Shown one piece after another: positions 35,797 through 44,461 of a stretch of DNA of 64,000 nt. This stretch comes from CALBPI01 sp038521865 (GTDB taxonomy: Bacteria; Pseudomonadota; Gammaproteobacteria; Steroidobacterales; Woeseiaceae). How positions within the stretch are numbered: position 1 is the first letter of the stretch; every line of letters starts with the position of its first letter. A program made the translations under genes and the position numbers. The stretch is taken from NCBI GenBank assembly GCA_038521865.1, contig JBCBKO010000003.1, positions 62,001 to 126,000 of the forward strand, given 5' to 3'. Under the pieces are notes generated by a model. That model did no database searches, had not been told where the DNA came from, and was given only the letters and a program-made list of their open reading frames with translations.

Positions 35797-36845
35797 GATG
35801 CACTACCGCCGTAAACGAAAGCCGTCAATTGATCATCCTCGGGATAGGGTGCGGTTAACGCAACTTCAGCAGCGGCACCAACCGCTTCCTCAATTTCTTC
35901 GATCAAGCCAATAACTGTCGACTCACTCGCCTTGCCCGTAGCCTCGAGCGCCACTACCAACCGAGAGATCGGGTCCCGTCGCTTCCATGCTTCTAAATCC
36001 GACATAGTTCGCCTTACGCCAACGTCGATATCTTCATTCGGACCGACATGCCCGCGATGGCGATAGGTAATCAGCTCGAGAAATCCAGGTTTTGAGTTCG
36101 TGCGCGCGTTACCGATAAGCGCGGATGCAGCTTCGGCTGTGGTTACAACATCATTACCGTCAACGGTCAGTGCCTGAACCTCGTGCGCGTCAGCATACCG
36201 CGCGACTCGATCATTCGGTTGTCGGGCTTTGATGTCCAGATGGCTGGAATACAAATTGTTCTCACATACGAACAGCACCGGGATTTCCTGACTCGCTGCC
36301 AAATTGAGTGATTCATGGAGTACACCTTCCTCGGCAGCACCATCCCCAAAGAAGCAAACTCCAATATCTCCTCGACCATCCATTTTTGCAGCAAGCCCAG
36401 CGCCGACCGCAATGGATATTGTGGCCGCAACAATCGGAACGCTTCCGTGGAAACCGGTTGAACCGGCATACAAATGCATCGACCCCCCCATGCCCCTGGA
36501 GGCGCCTGTACTACGGCCAAGAACTTCGGCGAACAATTCCGTTAGCCCCCCCCCCATCGCAAGGTATTGCGAGTGACCTCGATGACCACCAAAGACGCGA
36601 TCAGAAGCACGAAGCGCGGCTGCAACACCGACAGCGCATGCTTCCTGACCGATCCCAAGGTGACACGGGGTCCTTGCCACACCGTCGCTTGCCCACCTGG
36701 CCAACTGCTCCTCTGCTTTGCGAATTACCAACATCTGACGTAGCCAGTCGAGGAGCGTATCGGTCGCAATCTCACCGATATCAATTGGAGACGTAAATTT
36801 TTCAGGGTTCGCCAGATCGCCTAATGGCGTTGTTCTTCTATCCAT
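35793..36845 (-). CDS. Thiamine-diphosphate E1 alpha-like subunit (polysaccharide-cluster type)
   Basis: A 350-residue E1 alpha protein. The ThDP/Mg motif runs from FFGDGAAEEG (Gly167) to LFVCENN (Asn197); GGHRGHSQYLAMGGG (about 87-100) and RGMGGSMHLY match the substrate channel. The usual phosphorylation-loop segment is replaced by YRHRGHVGPNEDIDVG, a form I associate with sugar-cluster paralogues. It pairs with the beta subunit encoded just downstream. The codons for Met97-Gly100 contain an unbroken run of ten G (36546-36555), and a 7-G run lies nearby at 36483-36489, so frame switching is possible. Confidence 0.87.
   Translation of the reverse strand: MDRRTTPLGDLANPEKFTSPIDIGEIATDTLLDWLRQMLVIRKAEEQLARWASDGVARTPCHLGIGQEACAVGVAAALRASDRVFGGHRGHSQYLAMGGGLTELFAEVLGRSTGASRGMGGSMHLYAGSTGFHGSVPIVAATISIAVGAGLAAKMDGRGDIGVCFFGDGAAEEGVLHESLNLAASQEIPVLFVCENNLYSSHLDIKARQPNDRVARYADAHEVQALTVDGNDVVTTAEAASALIGNARTNSKPGFLELITYRHRGHVGPNEDIDVGVRRTMSDLEAWKRRDPISRLVVALEATGKASESTVIGLIEEIEEAVGAAAEVALTAPYPEDDQLTAFVYGGSAS
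36546..36555 (-). repeat. Ten-G homopolymer inside the E1 alpha coding region
   Basis: The plus strand reads ten consecutive C; on the coding strand this is ATG followed by nine more G (GGG GGG GGG). Gly codons elsewhere in this gene are mostly GGC, GGT or GGA, so three GGG in a row is unusual. The length given keeps the gene in frame. A one-base change would truncate the protein after about 100 residues. Confidence 0.9.
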
Positions 36846-36868
36846 AGAACAGAGTGTTCCTTCGATTT

Positions 36869-37819
36869 TTATTGGTATCCCGGGTGCGCGCCGTACAAGT
36901 CGTTAAGCTCGCTTTCAGGCAATCGCCAATCGAGCGCGGCAAGACACTCCTCTAATTGTACCTGAGACTTTATTCCAACCACCACGGACGAAACACCAGG
37001 CGTTTGCAAAAGGCAACGGATCGCCACTTGAACAGGTGGTCGCTGGACACGACCCGCCACTTCAAAAAACAGGCTGAGCTTAGCGTCGTTCGTATCCCAC
37101 GCATCTTGTGAAAAATGCTGCAACCGATGGCGTCTATCTGATTCGTCGAATCTCGTGGCTTTCGAATATTTCCCCGTCAGCAAACCTTGTGCAAGTACAC
37201 CATATACGCAGACGCTAATCGCCTGCTTCTGGCAATAGTCCAAAATGGTGTGATCAGGTGGCGAAAGATAATTGCCTGGAATCTGTACAGCACTGATCGG
37301 CACAATATTGTTTATGCGCTTGAGGTCTTCCAACGAGAAATTAGAGAGTCCAACGTGCTCAACCAGACCCTCCTCCTTTAACGCTTTCAATTCAGCCGCC
37401 GATTCAGAAAGAGGTGTCGTCGGGTCTGGCCAGTGAATGTAGAACAGGGGTATGCGTTCAACTTCCAACCGCTCGAGCGATTCGTTGACACAGCGTCGCA
37501 AGCTTTCGCCCGTGGCGTTCTTGACAACTGTCGCTCTCTGACCGTCAGATACCGCTTTAACAACCAGCCCCCCTTTTGTCGCAATGAACTGATCGTGCCT
37601 CTTGTCACTCAACGCGCCTTTCAATCGGCGCTCCGATTCGCCGAGACCATAGATTCCTGCGGTATCGAAGAATCTGGCACCCCGTACAACCGCAAGCTGC
37701 ATCGCACGTTCCAACTCCTCCGAATCAATCTCGCCCCAGTCAACACCACCTAACTGCTCGCAACCAACACAAAGCCTCGGCAGACCCGCAAGCGCTGTGC
37801 CGTTTTCAATCCACTCCAC
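36869..37819 (-). CDS. Aldo/keto reductase family oxidoreductase
   Basis: A 316-residue TIM-barrel reductase. RGARFFDTAGIYGLGESERRL contains the catalytic Asp and Tyr (DTAGIYG), followed by FIATKGG with the Lys, FYIHWPDP in place of the usual H-x-H, and GLSNFSLEDL. The C-terminal PGVSSVVVGIKSQVQLEE is the NADPH-binding end. It reduces a keto or aldehyde group. Placed 23 bases upstream of the E1 alpha gene start, it is a good candidate to reduce a keto side chain made by that pair, though this is inference. Confidence 0.85.
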   Translation of the reverse strand: MEWIENGTALAGLPRLCVGCEQLGGVDWGEIDSEELERAMQLAVVRGARFFDTAGIYGLGESERRLKGALSDKRHDQFIATKGGLVVKAVSDGQRATVVKNATGESLRRCVNESLERLEVERIPLFYIHWPDPTTPLSESAAELKALKEEGLVEHVGLSNFSLEDLKRINNIVPISAVQIPGNYLSPPDHTILDYCQKQAISVCVYGVLAQGLLTGKYSKATRFDESDRRHRLQHFSQDAWDTNDAKLSLFFEVAGRVQRPPVQVAIRCLLQTPGVSSVVVGIKSQVQLEECLAALDWRLPESELNDLYGAHPGYQ

Positions 37820-37822
37820 GTA

Positions 37823-38440
37823 TCAGCGCCCCCGACGAACCATCCGCAACAGCGTCATGTAAATGATCTTAATGTCGCCCCAAAAAGTCCTCGTTTTGAC
37901 ATACCGCACACGAAGTGCGTTTTTCCTTGGTAACACTTCTCGCTCGAATGTCGCGTCGACGTCCTCCGCACCAATATGCGACGCAAGATCGATGAATTCG
38001 ATGGAAGAGAGGTCGGTAATCCCCGGTCGCACGGACAGAATGATTTTTTCTTCACCAACGTACTGGTCCGTGTAACGCGGAACCTCCGGTCGCGGTCCGA
38101 CGATGCTCATCTCACCGCGGAGAACATTGATCAAATTCGGGAGTTCATCAATCTTAAACTTACGAAGAAAACCACCAACCCGTGTCACCCGCGGGTCATT
38201 TTGGCCGGTAGATGGCCCACCGACTTGCTCGGCATTCTCAATCATGGTTCTAAATTTGAAGACCCGGAACTTCCTACCAAACCTACCTGAACGAATGCCG
38301 CGGTAAAACACTGGGCCTTTGGATGTCAGCCTAATTGCAATCGCAACACCCAGCAGAAGAGGCGAAAGCACGACGATTCCAACCGTTGCGAGTAAGATGT
38401 CAACACAGCGTTTAGCAAGAAGTCCAAAACGGTCAGACAT
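37823..38440 (-). CDS. Short initiating sugar transferase (WcaJ/RfbP catalytic core)
   Basis: A 205-residue phosphoglycosyl transferase with one membrane hairpin (CVDILLATVGIVVLSPLLLG) and the catalytic core FRVFKFRTMIENAEQ, FKIDELPNLINVL, GEMSIVGPRPEVPRY, SVRPGITDLSSIEF. Start chosen at MSDRFGLLAKRCVD; a start 9 codons upstream is possible. It lacks the four-helix N-terminal part of the EpsB-type protein at 26944. It likely starts the repeat unit of the second polysaccharide. It overlaps the upstream glycosyltransferase by 8 bases. Confidence 0.9.
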   Translation of the reverse strand: MSDRFGLLAKRCVDILLATVGIVVLSPLLLGVAIAIRLTSKGPVFYRGIRSGRFGRKFRVFKFRTMIENAEQVGGPSTGQNDPRVTRVGGFLRKFKIDELPNLINVLRGEMSIVGPRPEVPRYTDQYVGEEKIILSVRPGITDLSSIEFIDLASHIGAEDVDATFEREVLPRKNALRVRYVKTRTFWGDIKIIYMTLLRMVRRGR

Positions 38441-39653
38441 CGACCAGCGATTCCAGGAAATTGGCATAGCGCTCGAAAACCGAATCAGCCTGAAACGAAG
38501 ACTCGAAAGTCGATAGTGCAGACCTTCTCATTGCAACCAACGTTTGAGGTTCAGAACAAAGCTTGAGAATTGCAGCTTCAAGCCCGTCTGCATCGCCCGG
38601 TGAATAACTCAAGCCGAATCGTTCGTTCGCCATCATTGTTGGCAAATCCCCCTCAAGCGAACTCACGATGGGCAAACCGTGAGAGAGATATTCCGCTATC
38701 TTATTTGGGACACAACCAGGAATGTGTCGAATGGGTGCTAACGCAATTGCGGATCTACGCATCAATGCGGCAGCATCGTCACGACTTATCCAACCAGGTA
38801 GCACAACGTTCTCGAGTCCTGCGCACAGCTCTCTCACCTTGTCTGTTTTGTCACCCGCACCTGCTAACACGAATAAAGGCGTATTCGGCAAACCGTGGAG
38901 TCGACGAGCTACCTCGCACACCAACTCAAGTTCATAGACTCTACCGAACATCCCAACAAAACATATGATCGGTCGTTCTGTGGGCAACGCATCCAACCAT
39001 TCCGGAGCGTTATCAGGGCTAAAGCGCGCCGGGTGGCGGCCTATCCTGAACACGTGATCGGCATCAAATTGTGTGCGCCGCCCGAGTCGCTGCGCCCAAC
39101 TTAGAAACCCCTGTGATACCGCCACCACATGGTCCGCCCCACTTAGAACTCGGCGCGCGCTATACCGCATAGGAGCAAACACGACGCCTGCAACAGAACG
39201 CATGAATCCCTGATACGAATGGATCAGTACGTCTGGCCAAGGGTCGCGGACGTCTACCACTAAGGGAATGCTCCGCTCGCCCGCGAATCGCATCGCAGAC
39301 CTACTCCAGCCGATCAATGGAAAAGACGAAACCAAAAGATCTGGCTTCTCGGCCATCTGGCTTGCCTTATCAAACTTCCGAGCTAACGCTCGATGATGCA
39401 GAACGCGCGCGACGGACACGTTGTTTTTGTAACCGCCAGCGTCCAATAAACGCAGCTCGAAACCTGAGTCTGTCCGAATGTTCTTGTCAACCTCTGAAAC
39501 GCGTCGCTTCTCCTGGTGCGAGTGGGTGCTCGACCACCAAATTACTTCGTGGCCTCGCTTGGCCATTGTCTCCGCCAACATCCACGTCCGCATCTTGGAA
39601 ACACCAGGCTGCACCGGAAGGTGCTCGCCATCCTTGAGCAGCCAAAGTCTCAT
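38433..39653 (-). CDS. Glycosyltransferase, GT4-like (WbuB-like)
   Basis: A 406-residue GT4 protein; start at MRLWLLKDGEHLPVQPG, which overlaps the methyltransferase stop by 4 bases. Motifs include RTWMLAETMAKRGHEVIWWS, PLVVDVRDPWPDVL, IICFVGMFGRVYELELV and CVPNKIAEYLSHGLPIVSS, where the last holds a K-x-x-E-Y donor site. The N-terminus and the VRDPWPD loop resemble WbuB-type fucosamine transferases, which act second in O-antigen assembly, but the donor cannot be proven. Confidence 0.87.
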   Translation of the reverse strand: MRLWLLKDGEHLPVQPGVSKMRTWMLAETMAKRGHEVIWWSSTHSHQEKRRVSEVDKNIRTDSGFELRLLDAGGYKNNVSVARVLHHRALARKFDKASQMAEKPDLLVSSFPLIGWSRSAMRFAGERSIPLVVDVRDPWPDVLIHSYQGFMRSVAGVVFAPMRYSARRVLSGADHVVAVSQGFLSWAQRLGRRTQFDADHVFRIGRHPARFSPDNAPEWLDALPTERPIICFVGMFGRVYELELVCEVARRLHGLPNTPLFVLAGAGDKTDKVRELCAGLENVVLPGWISRDDAAALMRRSAIALAPIRHIPGCVPNKIAEYLSHGLPIVSSLEGDLPTMMANERFGLSYSPGDADGLEAAILKLCSEPQTLVAMRRSALSTFESSFQADSVFERYANFLESLVDV

Positions 39654-40456
39654 TTCGGTTTGGAATAAATGAATACCATCTGCCAAGCCATACGTCGAAG
39701 TAACGGGATCTTTAAGACCAGGCTGTCAACGATCTCCATAGCTCTCAATATTTTCTTAAAAAAGCTGAATCGTTGAAAAGGAATTGCGAGGATCGTAAAC
39801 AAATGGAAGAACTCAACCTTGGTCTCGTTGAAGAACAGCGCTCCTTGATCCACTTGCCTGAGTGTCAGGATGTGATCGGTTTCCCACGCAGTGCGTAGAT
39901 GAGGGGTCATTCTTCGATACAATTGAATGAACGGATTGTAACCGAGCGCCTCAGCAGCAATGATCTTCCCATCCGGTTTCAGCACTCTGGCTAACTCTGG
40001 ATAAGCTTTAGCGAGCTCCAGGTGATGCAGGACTCCAATACAGACAATCACATCAAAGCTATCGTCCGGAAACTCCATGTTCTCTGCGTCCATCACTTTA
40101 AATTCAGTGTTGTCTGCGAGTCCTTTTTCCTCTGCAGTCTTTGCTGCGGTCGCGACTTCGTCAGCTGAGATGTCAATTCCGTAAGCGTGAGCGCCCATCT
40201 CCGCCAGCTGTATCGATGTCTTGCCCAAGCCACAGCAATAATCAAGCACTCTCTTGCCCGGGGTTTCGCGCGCAAGCCAATCCCAGAGGAAGTCCTTAGA
40301 TCCGCGATCGATCGCATAAATCTTTTTGTTCGGATACTTCTTCAAAAACTCTTCTTCAGATAAGTTGAGACGGTCTTTTTCTCTCTTATTGTGAAACTCT
40401 GCCTCTAGCGCTTTGCGCTTATCATCCGGTGTCATTTCGGAGTCTGTACTAGCCAT
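39650..40456 (-). CDS. SAM-dependent class I methyltransferase
   Basis: A 268-residue protein with a full Rossmann methyltransferase: motif I KRVLDYCCGLGKTSIQLAE (Gly-rich, atypical CCGLG), motif II AYGIDISADEV, FKVMDAENMEFPDDSFDVIV, and VLHHLELAKAYPELARVL. The C-terminal 90 residues (FIQLYRRMTPHLRTAWETD) are substrate-binding and end in an amphipathic stretch. It probably methylates a sugar of the repeat unit or a lipid-linked intermediate. It sits between the aminotransferase and a glycosyltransferase. Confidence 0.85.
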   Translation of the reverse strand: MASTDSEMTPDDKRKALEAEFHNKREKDRLNLSEEEFLKKYPNKKIYAIDRGSKDFLWDWLARETPGKRVLDYCCGLGKTSIQLAEMGAHAYGIDISADEVATAAKTAEEKGLADNTEFKVMDAENMEFPDDSFDVIVCIGVLHHLELAKAYPELARVLKPDGKIIAAEALGYNPFIQLYRRMTPHLRTAWETDHILTLRQVDQGALFFNETKVEFFHLFTILAIPFQRFSFFKKILRAMEIVDSLVLKIPLLRRMAWQMVFIYSKPK

Positions 40457-40508
40457 GCCTCGTCCTTAAAGGTATCTAATGAGTCGAACTTTGTCGCAGA
40501 TGACTTGC

Positions 40509-41624
40509 TCAATTACTGTCGGTCGCTGCCACAAGTTGATTACAAACATGCTGAATCTGTTTTCTTGAAATCTCTGGATAAATCGGTAGCGACAGAATCC
40601 TACTTTGATTCGCGCTGGCGCACGGAAAATCACTAGCGTGTTTGCCGAGATAATGGTACGCGGGTAGGAGAGGCAACGCTGTCGGATAGTGGACTGCGGT
40701 CTGGATGCCCCGGCTTTTCAACGCAGTCTGCACCTGCTCTCTCTGATCCACTTGCACTACATACAGGTGGTATACATGAGACGCCAGATCACGAACGCGG
40801 GGAAGCTCCAGGGTGCCAGCGCTTTCTAACAGCTCATCGTAAAGACTGGCTGCTGCCTGGCGTTTTTCGGTCCAGTCGTCTAGGTGAGGTAACTTGGCGC
40901 TAAGGATTGCTGCCTGAATGCCGTCCAAGCGGCTATTGATACCCTCAACGGTATGTTGGTGTTTGATGAGCGCTCCGTGACGAGCATACCTACGACACTC
41001 GACTGCAAACGCTTCATCTGACGTTACGATTGCCCCTGCATCGCCATAAGCGCCGAGGTTCTTGCCTGGGTAAAAGCTGAACGTCGCGGCGATACCAAAC
41101 GTCCCGACTTTCCGCCCATCCCACTCACTGAGGTGCGCCTGCGCACAATCCTCAACCATGTATAGTCTATGAGCATCGCAAATCGACTTGATCTTGGAAA
41201 GATCGCACGCTTGACCGTAAAGGTGAACCGGAATCACTGCCTTGGTGCGTGGGGTGATCGCGGCCTCTAGCTTAGTGGAATCAAGTTGGTAGAATTCGTC
41301 TGCATCAACAAATACGACGCTAGCACCGGTTTGAGTGATCACTTCAGATGTGGAAATCCAACTGTTGGCGACGGTGATCACCTCATCCCCCTCACCGATA
41401 CCCAGCATCTTCAATACGATGTAGATCGCATCAGTGCCATTGGCAACACCAATACAGTGCGTCGCGCCGATCTTCTCCGCAAACGATTCTTCGAACGCTG
41501 ACACTCTTGGGCCGCCGATAAAGGCTGCGTCTGCGATAACGCCAGCAATCGCCGAATCAATATCTGATTGAATACTAGAGTACTGCGCTTTCAGATCGAC
41601 AAACGGAACGTTCATATGTGTCAT
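40509..41624 (-). CDS. wbpE: DegT/DnrJ/EryC1 sugar aminotransferase (WbpE-like)
   Basis: A 371-residue PLP enzyme. Start at the ATG overlapping the wbpD-like stop by 4 bases; a second Met three codons in is also possible. Key parts: ANGTDAIYIVLKML (phosphate loop), VEDCAQAH (Asp for the PLP ring nitrogen), and FSFYPGKNLGAYGDAG with Lys188 as the Schiff-base residue. With its two upstream neighbours it fits the amination of a 3-keto-uronic acid sugar (WbpE step), giving the 3-amino sugar. Other keto sugars are possible substrates. Confidence 0.88.
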   Translation of the reverse strand: MTHMNVPFVDLKAQYSSIQSDIDSAIAGVIADAAFIGGPRVSAFEESFAEKIGATHCIGVANGTDAIYIVLKMLGIGEGDEVITVANSWISTSEVITQTGASVVFVDADEFYQLDSTKLEAAITPRTKAVIPVHLYGQACDLSKIKSICDAHRLYMVEDCAQAHLSEWDGRKVGTFGIAATFSFYPGKNLGAYGDAGAIVTSDEAFAVECRRYARHGALIKHQHTVEGINSRLDGIQAAILSAKLPHLDDWTEKRQAAASLYDELLESAGTLELPRVRDLASHVYHLYVVQVDQREQVQTALKSRGIQTAVHYPTALPLLPAYHYLGKHASDFPCASANQSRILSLPIYPEISRKQIQHVCNQLVAATDSN

Positions 41625-42103
41625 GATTTGATACCAGCCTCGAAGGCTCTAATACAACGCGCCGGGTTCCCTGCGTAGACGCCAGGTTTATCGATATTGC
41701 GCGTTACCACTGCACCAGCACCTACAACGACATCACTACAGATAGCAACGGGCAGTATTGTCGCGTTCGAACCAATGCTCACTCGATTGCCAATAAATGT
41801 CGATTTCCAGAGCGAAGTATCCCCGCCTGCCGGTCCACCAGATTTGAAGGTATCGTTGATGAAAGTTACACCATGCCCAATGAAGCAATCGTCTCCGACG
41901 GTCACCAGATCGCAGACGAAAGTATGCGATTGGACCTTCGTACGCGCTCCTATTTTAGCGCCTTTCTGAATTTCAACGAACGGGCCAACGAACGCCCTAT
42001 CCCCGATCTCGCATTCATACAAGTTCACAGGTTCAACCACAGTCACATCACTGCCAAACGTTACGTCGCGAATCGACGCTCGGTGCACCGTTGGCCGTCC
42101 CAT
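41621..42103 (-). CDS. wbpD: Left-handed beta-helix N-acetyltransferase (WbpD/WlbB-like)
   Basis: A 160-residue hexapeptide-repeat acyltransferase, with repeats from IGDRAFVGPFVEIQKG through VTVGDDCFIGHGVTFIND to GSNATILPVAICSDVVVGAG. The insert FKSGGPAGGDTSLWKST and the C-terminal NPARCIRAF fit the WbpD/WlbB group that acetylates the 3-amino group of a UDP-2-acetamido-3-amino uronic acid using acetyl-CoA. It lies between wlbA-like (1-base gap) and wbpE-like genes, which supports this reading. Confidence 0.88.
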   Translation of the reverse strand: MGRPTVHRASIRDVTFGSDVTVVEPVNLYECEIGDRAFVGPFVEIQKGAKIGARTKVQSHTFVCDLVTVGDDCFIGHGVTFINDTFKSGGPAGGDTSLWKSTFIGNRVSIGSNATILPVAICSDVVVGAGAVVTRNIDKPGVYAGNPARCIRAFEAGIKS

Positions 42104-42104
42104 T

Positions 42105-43169
42105 CTAGCTCGCTCTTCTACCGAGGCGACACAGCGTGGGCTTGAATCGAATGCGGACTTCCTTCTTCGTTTCTACACTCTCGTAAATTGCCGAAATCAA
42201 CTCCAGACTTTTTCGGCCCTCGATGCCATCAACCAGTGTCGCACCGCCCTCCAGCAAGCAGCGCTCGACATGTTCGTAATACGATTTGTGCCCAAAGCCG
42301 TACACATCGGGCGGATTGACACTAAACTCCTCAACGACCTTGCGGTCTGAGTCGACTTGCTCGGCAAATTCCCAAGTCTGAAGTTCATTGACAGCGAACC
42401 CACCCACGACGACCGCCCCTTTCTCGCCGAGTATGGACAACGACCCTTCGAGGTCTTTGGGACGAGTCGCTGTTGTGGCCTCGATAACGCCCAGCGCACC
42501 ACTTTTGAACCGAACCGTGACAACTATCGTATCTTCGGCCTCGATATCCGCTAACGCCGTACGACTCATAGCAAACACACTTTCAGGCTCGCCAAGCATC
42601 CACTCTAGTAGATCAACATGGTGGCTAGCTTGATTGGTCAAGACTCCCCCATCAAGCGCCCATGTTCCGCGCCAGGAGTCTTGGTCGTAATAGCGTTGCG
42701 GTCGACACCAGCGAACCCGAACAGTACCCATGACGATCAAACCAAAGCGACCTTCATCAAGTGCTTCTCGTAGCTTCAAGACCGGTTTGTTAAACCGATT
42801 TTGCTTGACTACGAAAAGACGGACATCGTTCTTATCGCAGGCAAGGATCATTTGATCGGCATCCGACAGTGTCAAAGCCATAGGTTTCTCAACGACGAGG
42901 TGCTTGCCATATGGAGCTAACTCGACGACGTTTTCGGCATGGGCGCCACTCTCGGTCAGAATGCTCACAACATCTAAATCGACGTTGCGCATCATCTCAT
43001 GCATGTCGGTGAAGAAAGGTACACCGTATTTTTCACCGAGCGATTGCGCCTTCTCCGGAACGAGGTCACAAACAGCTGCTAGCGATGACTTCGTCAGTGA
43101 GTCGCCGCCCAAAAGCTCCGCGTGTCGCACCGCAATCCGACCGCAACCCACCAAACCATACTTAAGCAT
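42105..43169 (-). CDS. wlbA: Gfo/Idh/MocA oxidoreductase (WlbA/WbpB-like)
   Basis: A 354-residue NAD-dependent oxidoreductase. YGLVGCGRIAVRHAEL is the nucleotide loop, LVVEKPMALTLSDAD the EKP motif with the catalytic-domain Lys, and GGVLTNQASHHVDLLEWML the H-x-x-D region shared with WlbA. It would oxidise the 3-hydroxyl of UDP-N-acetylglucosaminuronate, making the substrate of the aminotransferase. The uronic acid itself needs a UDP-GlcNAc 6-dehydrogenase that was not found here. It overlaps the flippase stop by 8 bases. Confidence 0.87.
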   Translation of the reverse strand: MLKYGLVGCGRIAVRHAELLGGDSLTKSSLAAVCDLVPEKAQSLGEKYGVPFFTDMHEMMRNVDLDVVSILTESGAHAENVVELAPYGKHLVVEKPMALTLSDADQMILACDKNDVRLFVVKQNRFNKPVLKLREALDEGRFGLIVMGTVRVRWCRPQRYYDQDSWRGTWALDGGVLTNQASHHVDLLEWMLGEPESVFAMSRTALADIEAEDTIVVTVRFKSGALGVIEATTATRPKDLEGSLSILGEKGAVVVGGFAVNELQTWEFAEQVDSDRKVVEEFSVNPPDVYGFGHKSYYEHVERCLLEGGATLVDGIEGRKSLELISAIYESVETKKEVRIRFKPTLCRLGRRAS

Positions 43170-44442
43170 TCTTGCTAACCTCGATTTCTTGATTAGGGTA
43201 TCCCAAAACTGTCACGATCCGTATCAAGATGATCGCGTAAATCACATAACTTGCAACGTTAGCTGCGCAAAGCACTGCCAACGCAACCTGAAATTCTAGA
43301 GACCAGAACATAATCACTGGTATGCAGCCGACCACCGCAGAAGCGCGAATTATATCGTTAAAGAGTTTCCAGTGCTGCTTCCCGCTAATGGACACGAGTC
43401 GACTCAAAGGCGTGACAATAATCGCTGCCGCCATCCAAGGCGCTAGGATGTGAAGCACCACAGCTATGCGCGCCCAATTATCACCAAAAAATATCGTAAC
43501 GTGCCTAGCCAACATCATCGCGCTGATGACCGCAACAAGCGAAATTGCGACGAGAACAACCAAAAAACCTAGAGTGAGTCTGCGAAATCGAGAAAGCCTT
43601 CCGGCCCTGAGATGTCTGGCCGCAGTAGTCTGGAACACGTCACCGGCGGCAATGGCAATTTGATTCACCGGGGCCATTATCAATCGAAATGCTAACGCGT
43701 AGATACCCGCCGCGGCACTGCCAAAAAACGAAGAAACGATCAGAAGAGGCGCGAAGATTGTCGCGGTATTCAACAGTGTAGCCGGAGTTTCGAATTGGAG
43801 AAATCTTTTGTGCGCCTCCCAAACTCGACTTAGGTCCTCGCCCGATGGAAGCCCCAATCTACCCCAGCCACGTGCTGCAGTGACTGTAAAAAACATCAGG
43901 ATTGCCAGTGTTACCGTTTCTGCAAGAAAGTAACCAATCACACCAAAACCTAAAGCACCGAATACAATACGCAATGATGCGAGGGATGAACCGCGCAAGA
44001 GGAACAGCCTCGCAAGAATTTTGAGTTTCGACAGGCGTAGCAGGTACAAGCGTGCAGGCAAAAGCAGAGATGAAAAAAGGATTCCGGCGAACATCAGGAA
44101 CGTCGCAACAATCTGTGCAAGAGGTCCGACAAGACCAAAAAAACTGAAGTACCCGTAAGTTACGAGCGCACCTACAATCCCACAAACAAGTCCAACACAG
44201 AGGCCGGCTCTTGCCACGGAGCCAACATCTCGCCGCTTTACGAGCAGCATCGCGTATTCGAACCGACCGCTTGAGACACCCATAATAATCGTCAGAATCG
44301 CTACGAATACCTCTCCGATACCGATCTCGTCCGGTGTAAAGAGCCGCGTGACGAACGGCAATGAAGCGAGCACAATCAACTGCGAGCCTGCGCTGCCGGA
44401 CAACAAAGTCGCCGTCCGAAAAAACATGTCGCGAAACTTCAC
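43162..44442 (-). CDS. wzx: Lipid-linked oligosaccharide flippase (Wzx)
   Basis: A 426-residue integral membrane protein with about twelve hydrophobic helices and few charged loops, opening with FFRTATLLSGSAGSQLIVLA and PFVTRLFTPDEIGIGEVFVA, which is the usual Wzx/MATE N-terminus (Tyr/Phe-Gly-rich first helices with a conserved LFTP-x-E turn). It flips undecaprenyl-linked repeat units to the periplasm. It is the only clear flippase in the window, so the XrtA-locus polymer must use this one or another encoded elsewhere. Confidence 0.88.
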   Translation of the reverse strand: MKFRDMFFRTATLLSGSAGSQLIVLASLPFVTRLFTPDEIGIGEVFVAILTIIMGVSSGRFEYAMLLVKRRDVGSVARAGLCVGLVCGIVGALVTYGYFSFFGLVGPLAQIVATFLMFAGILFSSLLLPARLYLLRLSKLKILARLFLLRGSSLASLRIVFGALGFGVIGYFLAETVTLAILMFFTVTAARGWGRLGLPSGEDLSRVWEAHKRFLQFETPATLLNTATIFAPLLIVSSFFGSAAAGIYALAFRLIMAPVNQIAIAAGDVFQTTAARHLRAGRLSRFRRLTLGFLVVLVAISLVAVISAMMLARHVTIFFGDNWARIAVVLHILAPWMAAAIIVTPLSRLVSISGKQHWKLFNDIIRASAVVGCIPVIMFWSLEFQVALAVLCAANVASYVIYAIILIRIVTVLGYPNQEIEVSKNA

Positions 44443-44461
44443 GGATGAAACTCTTGTCTGC

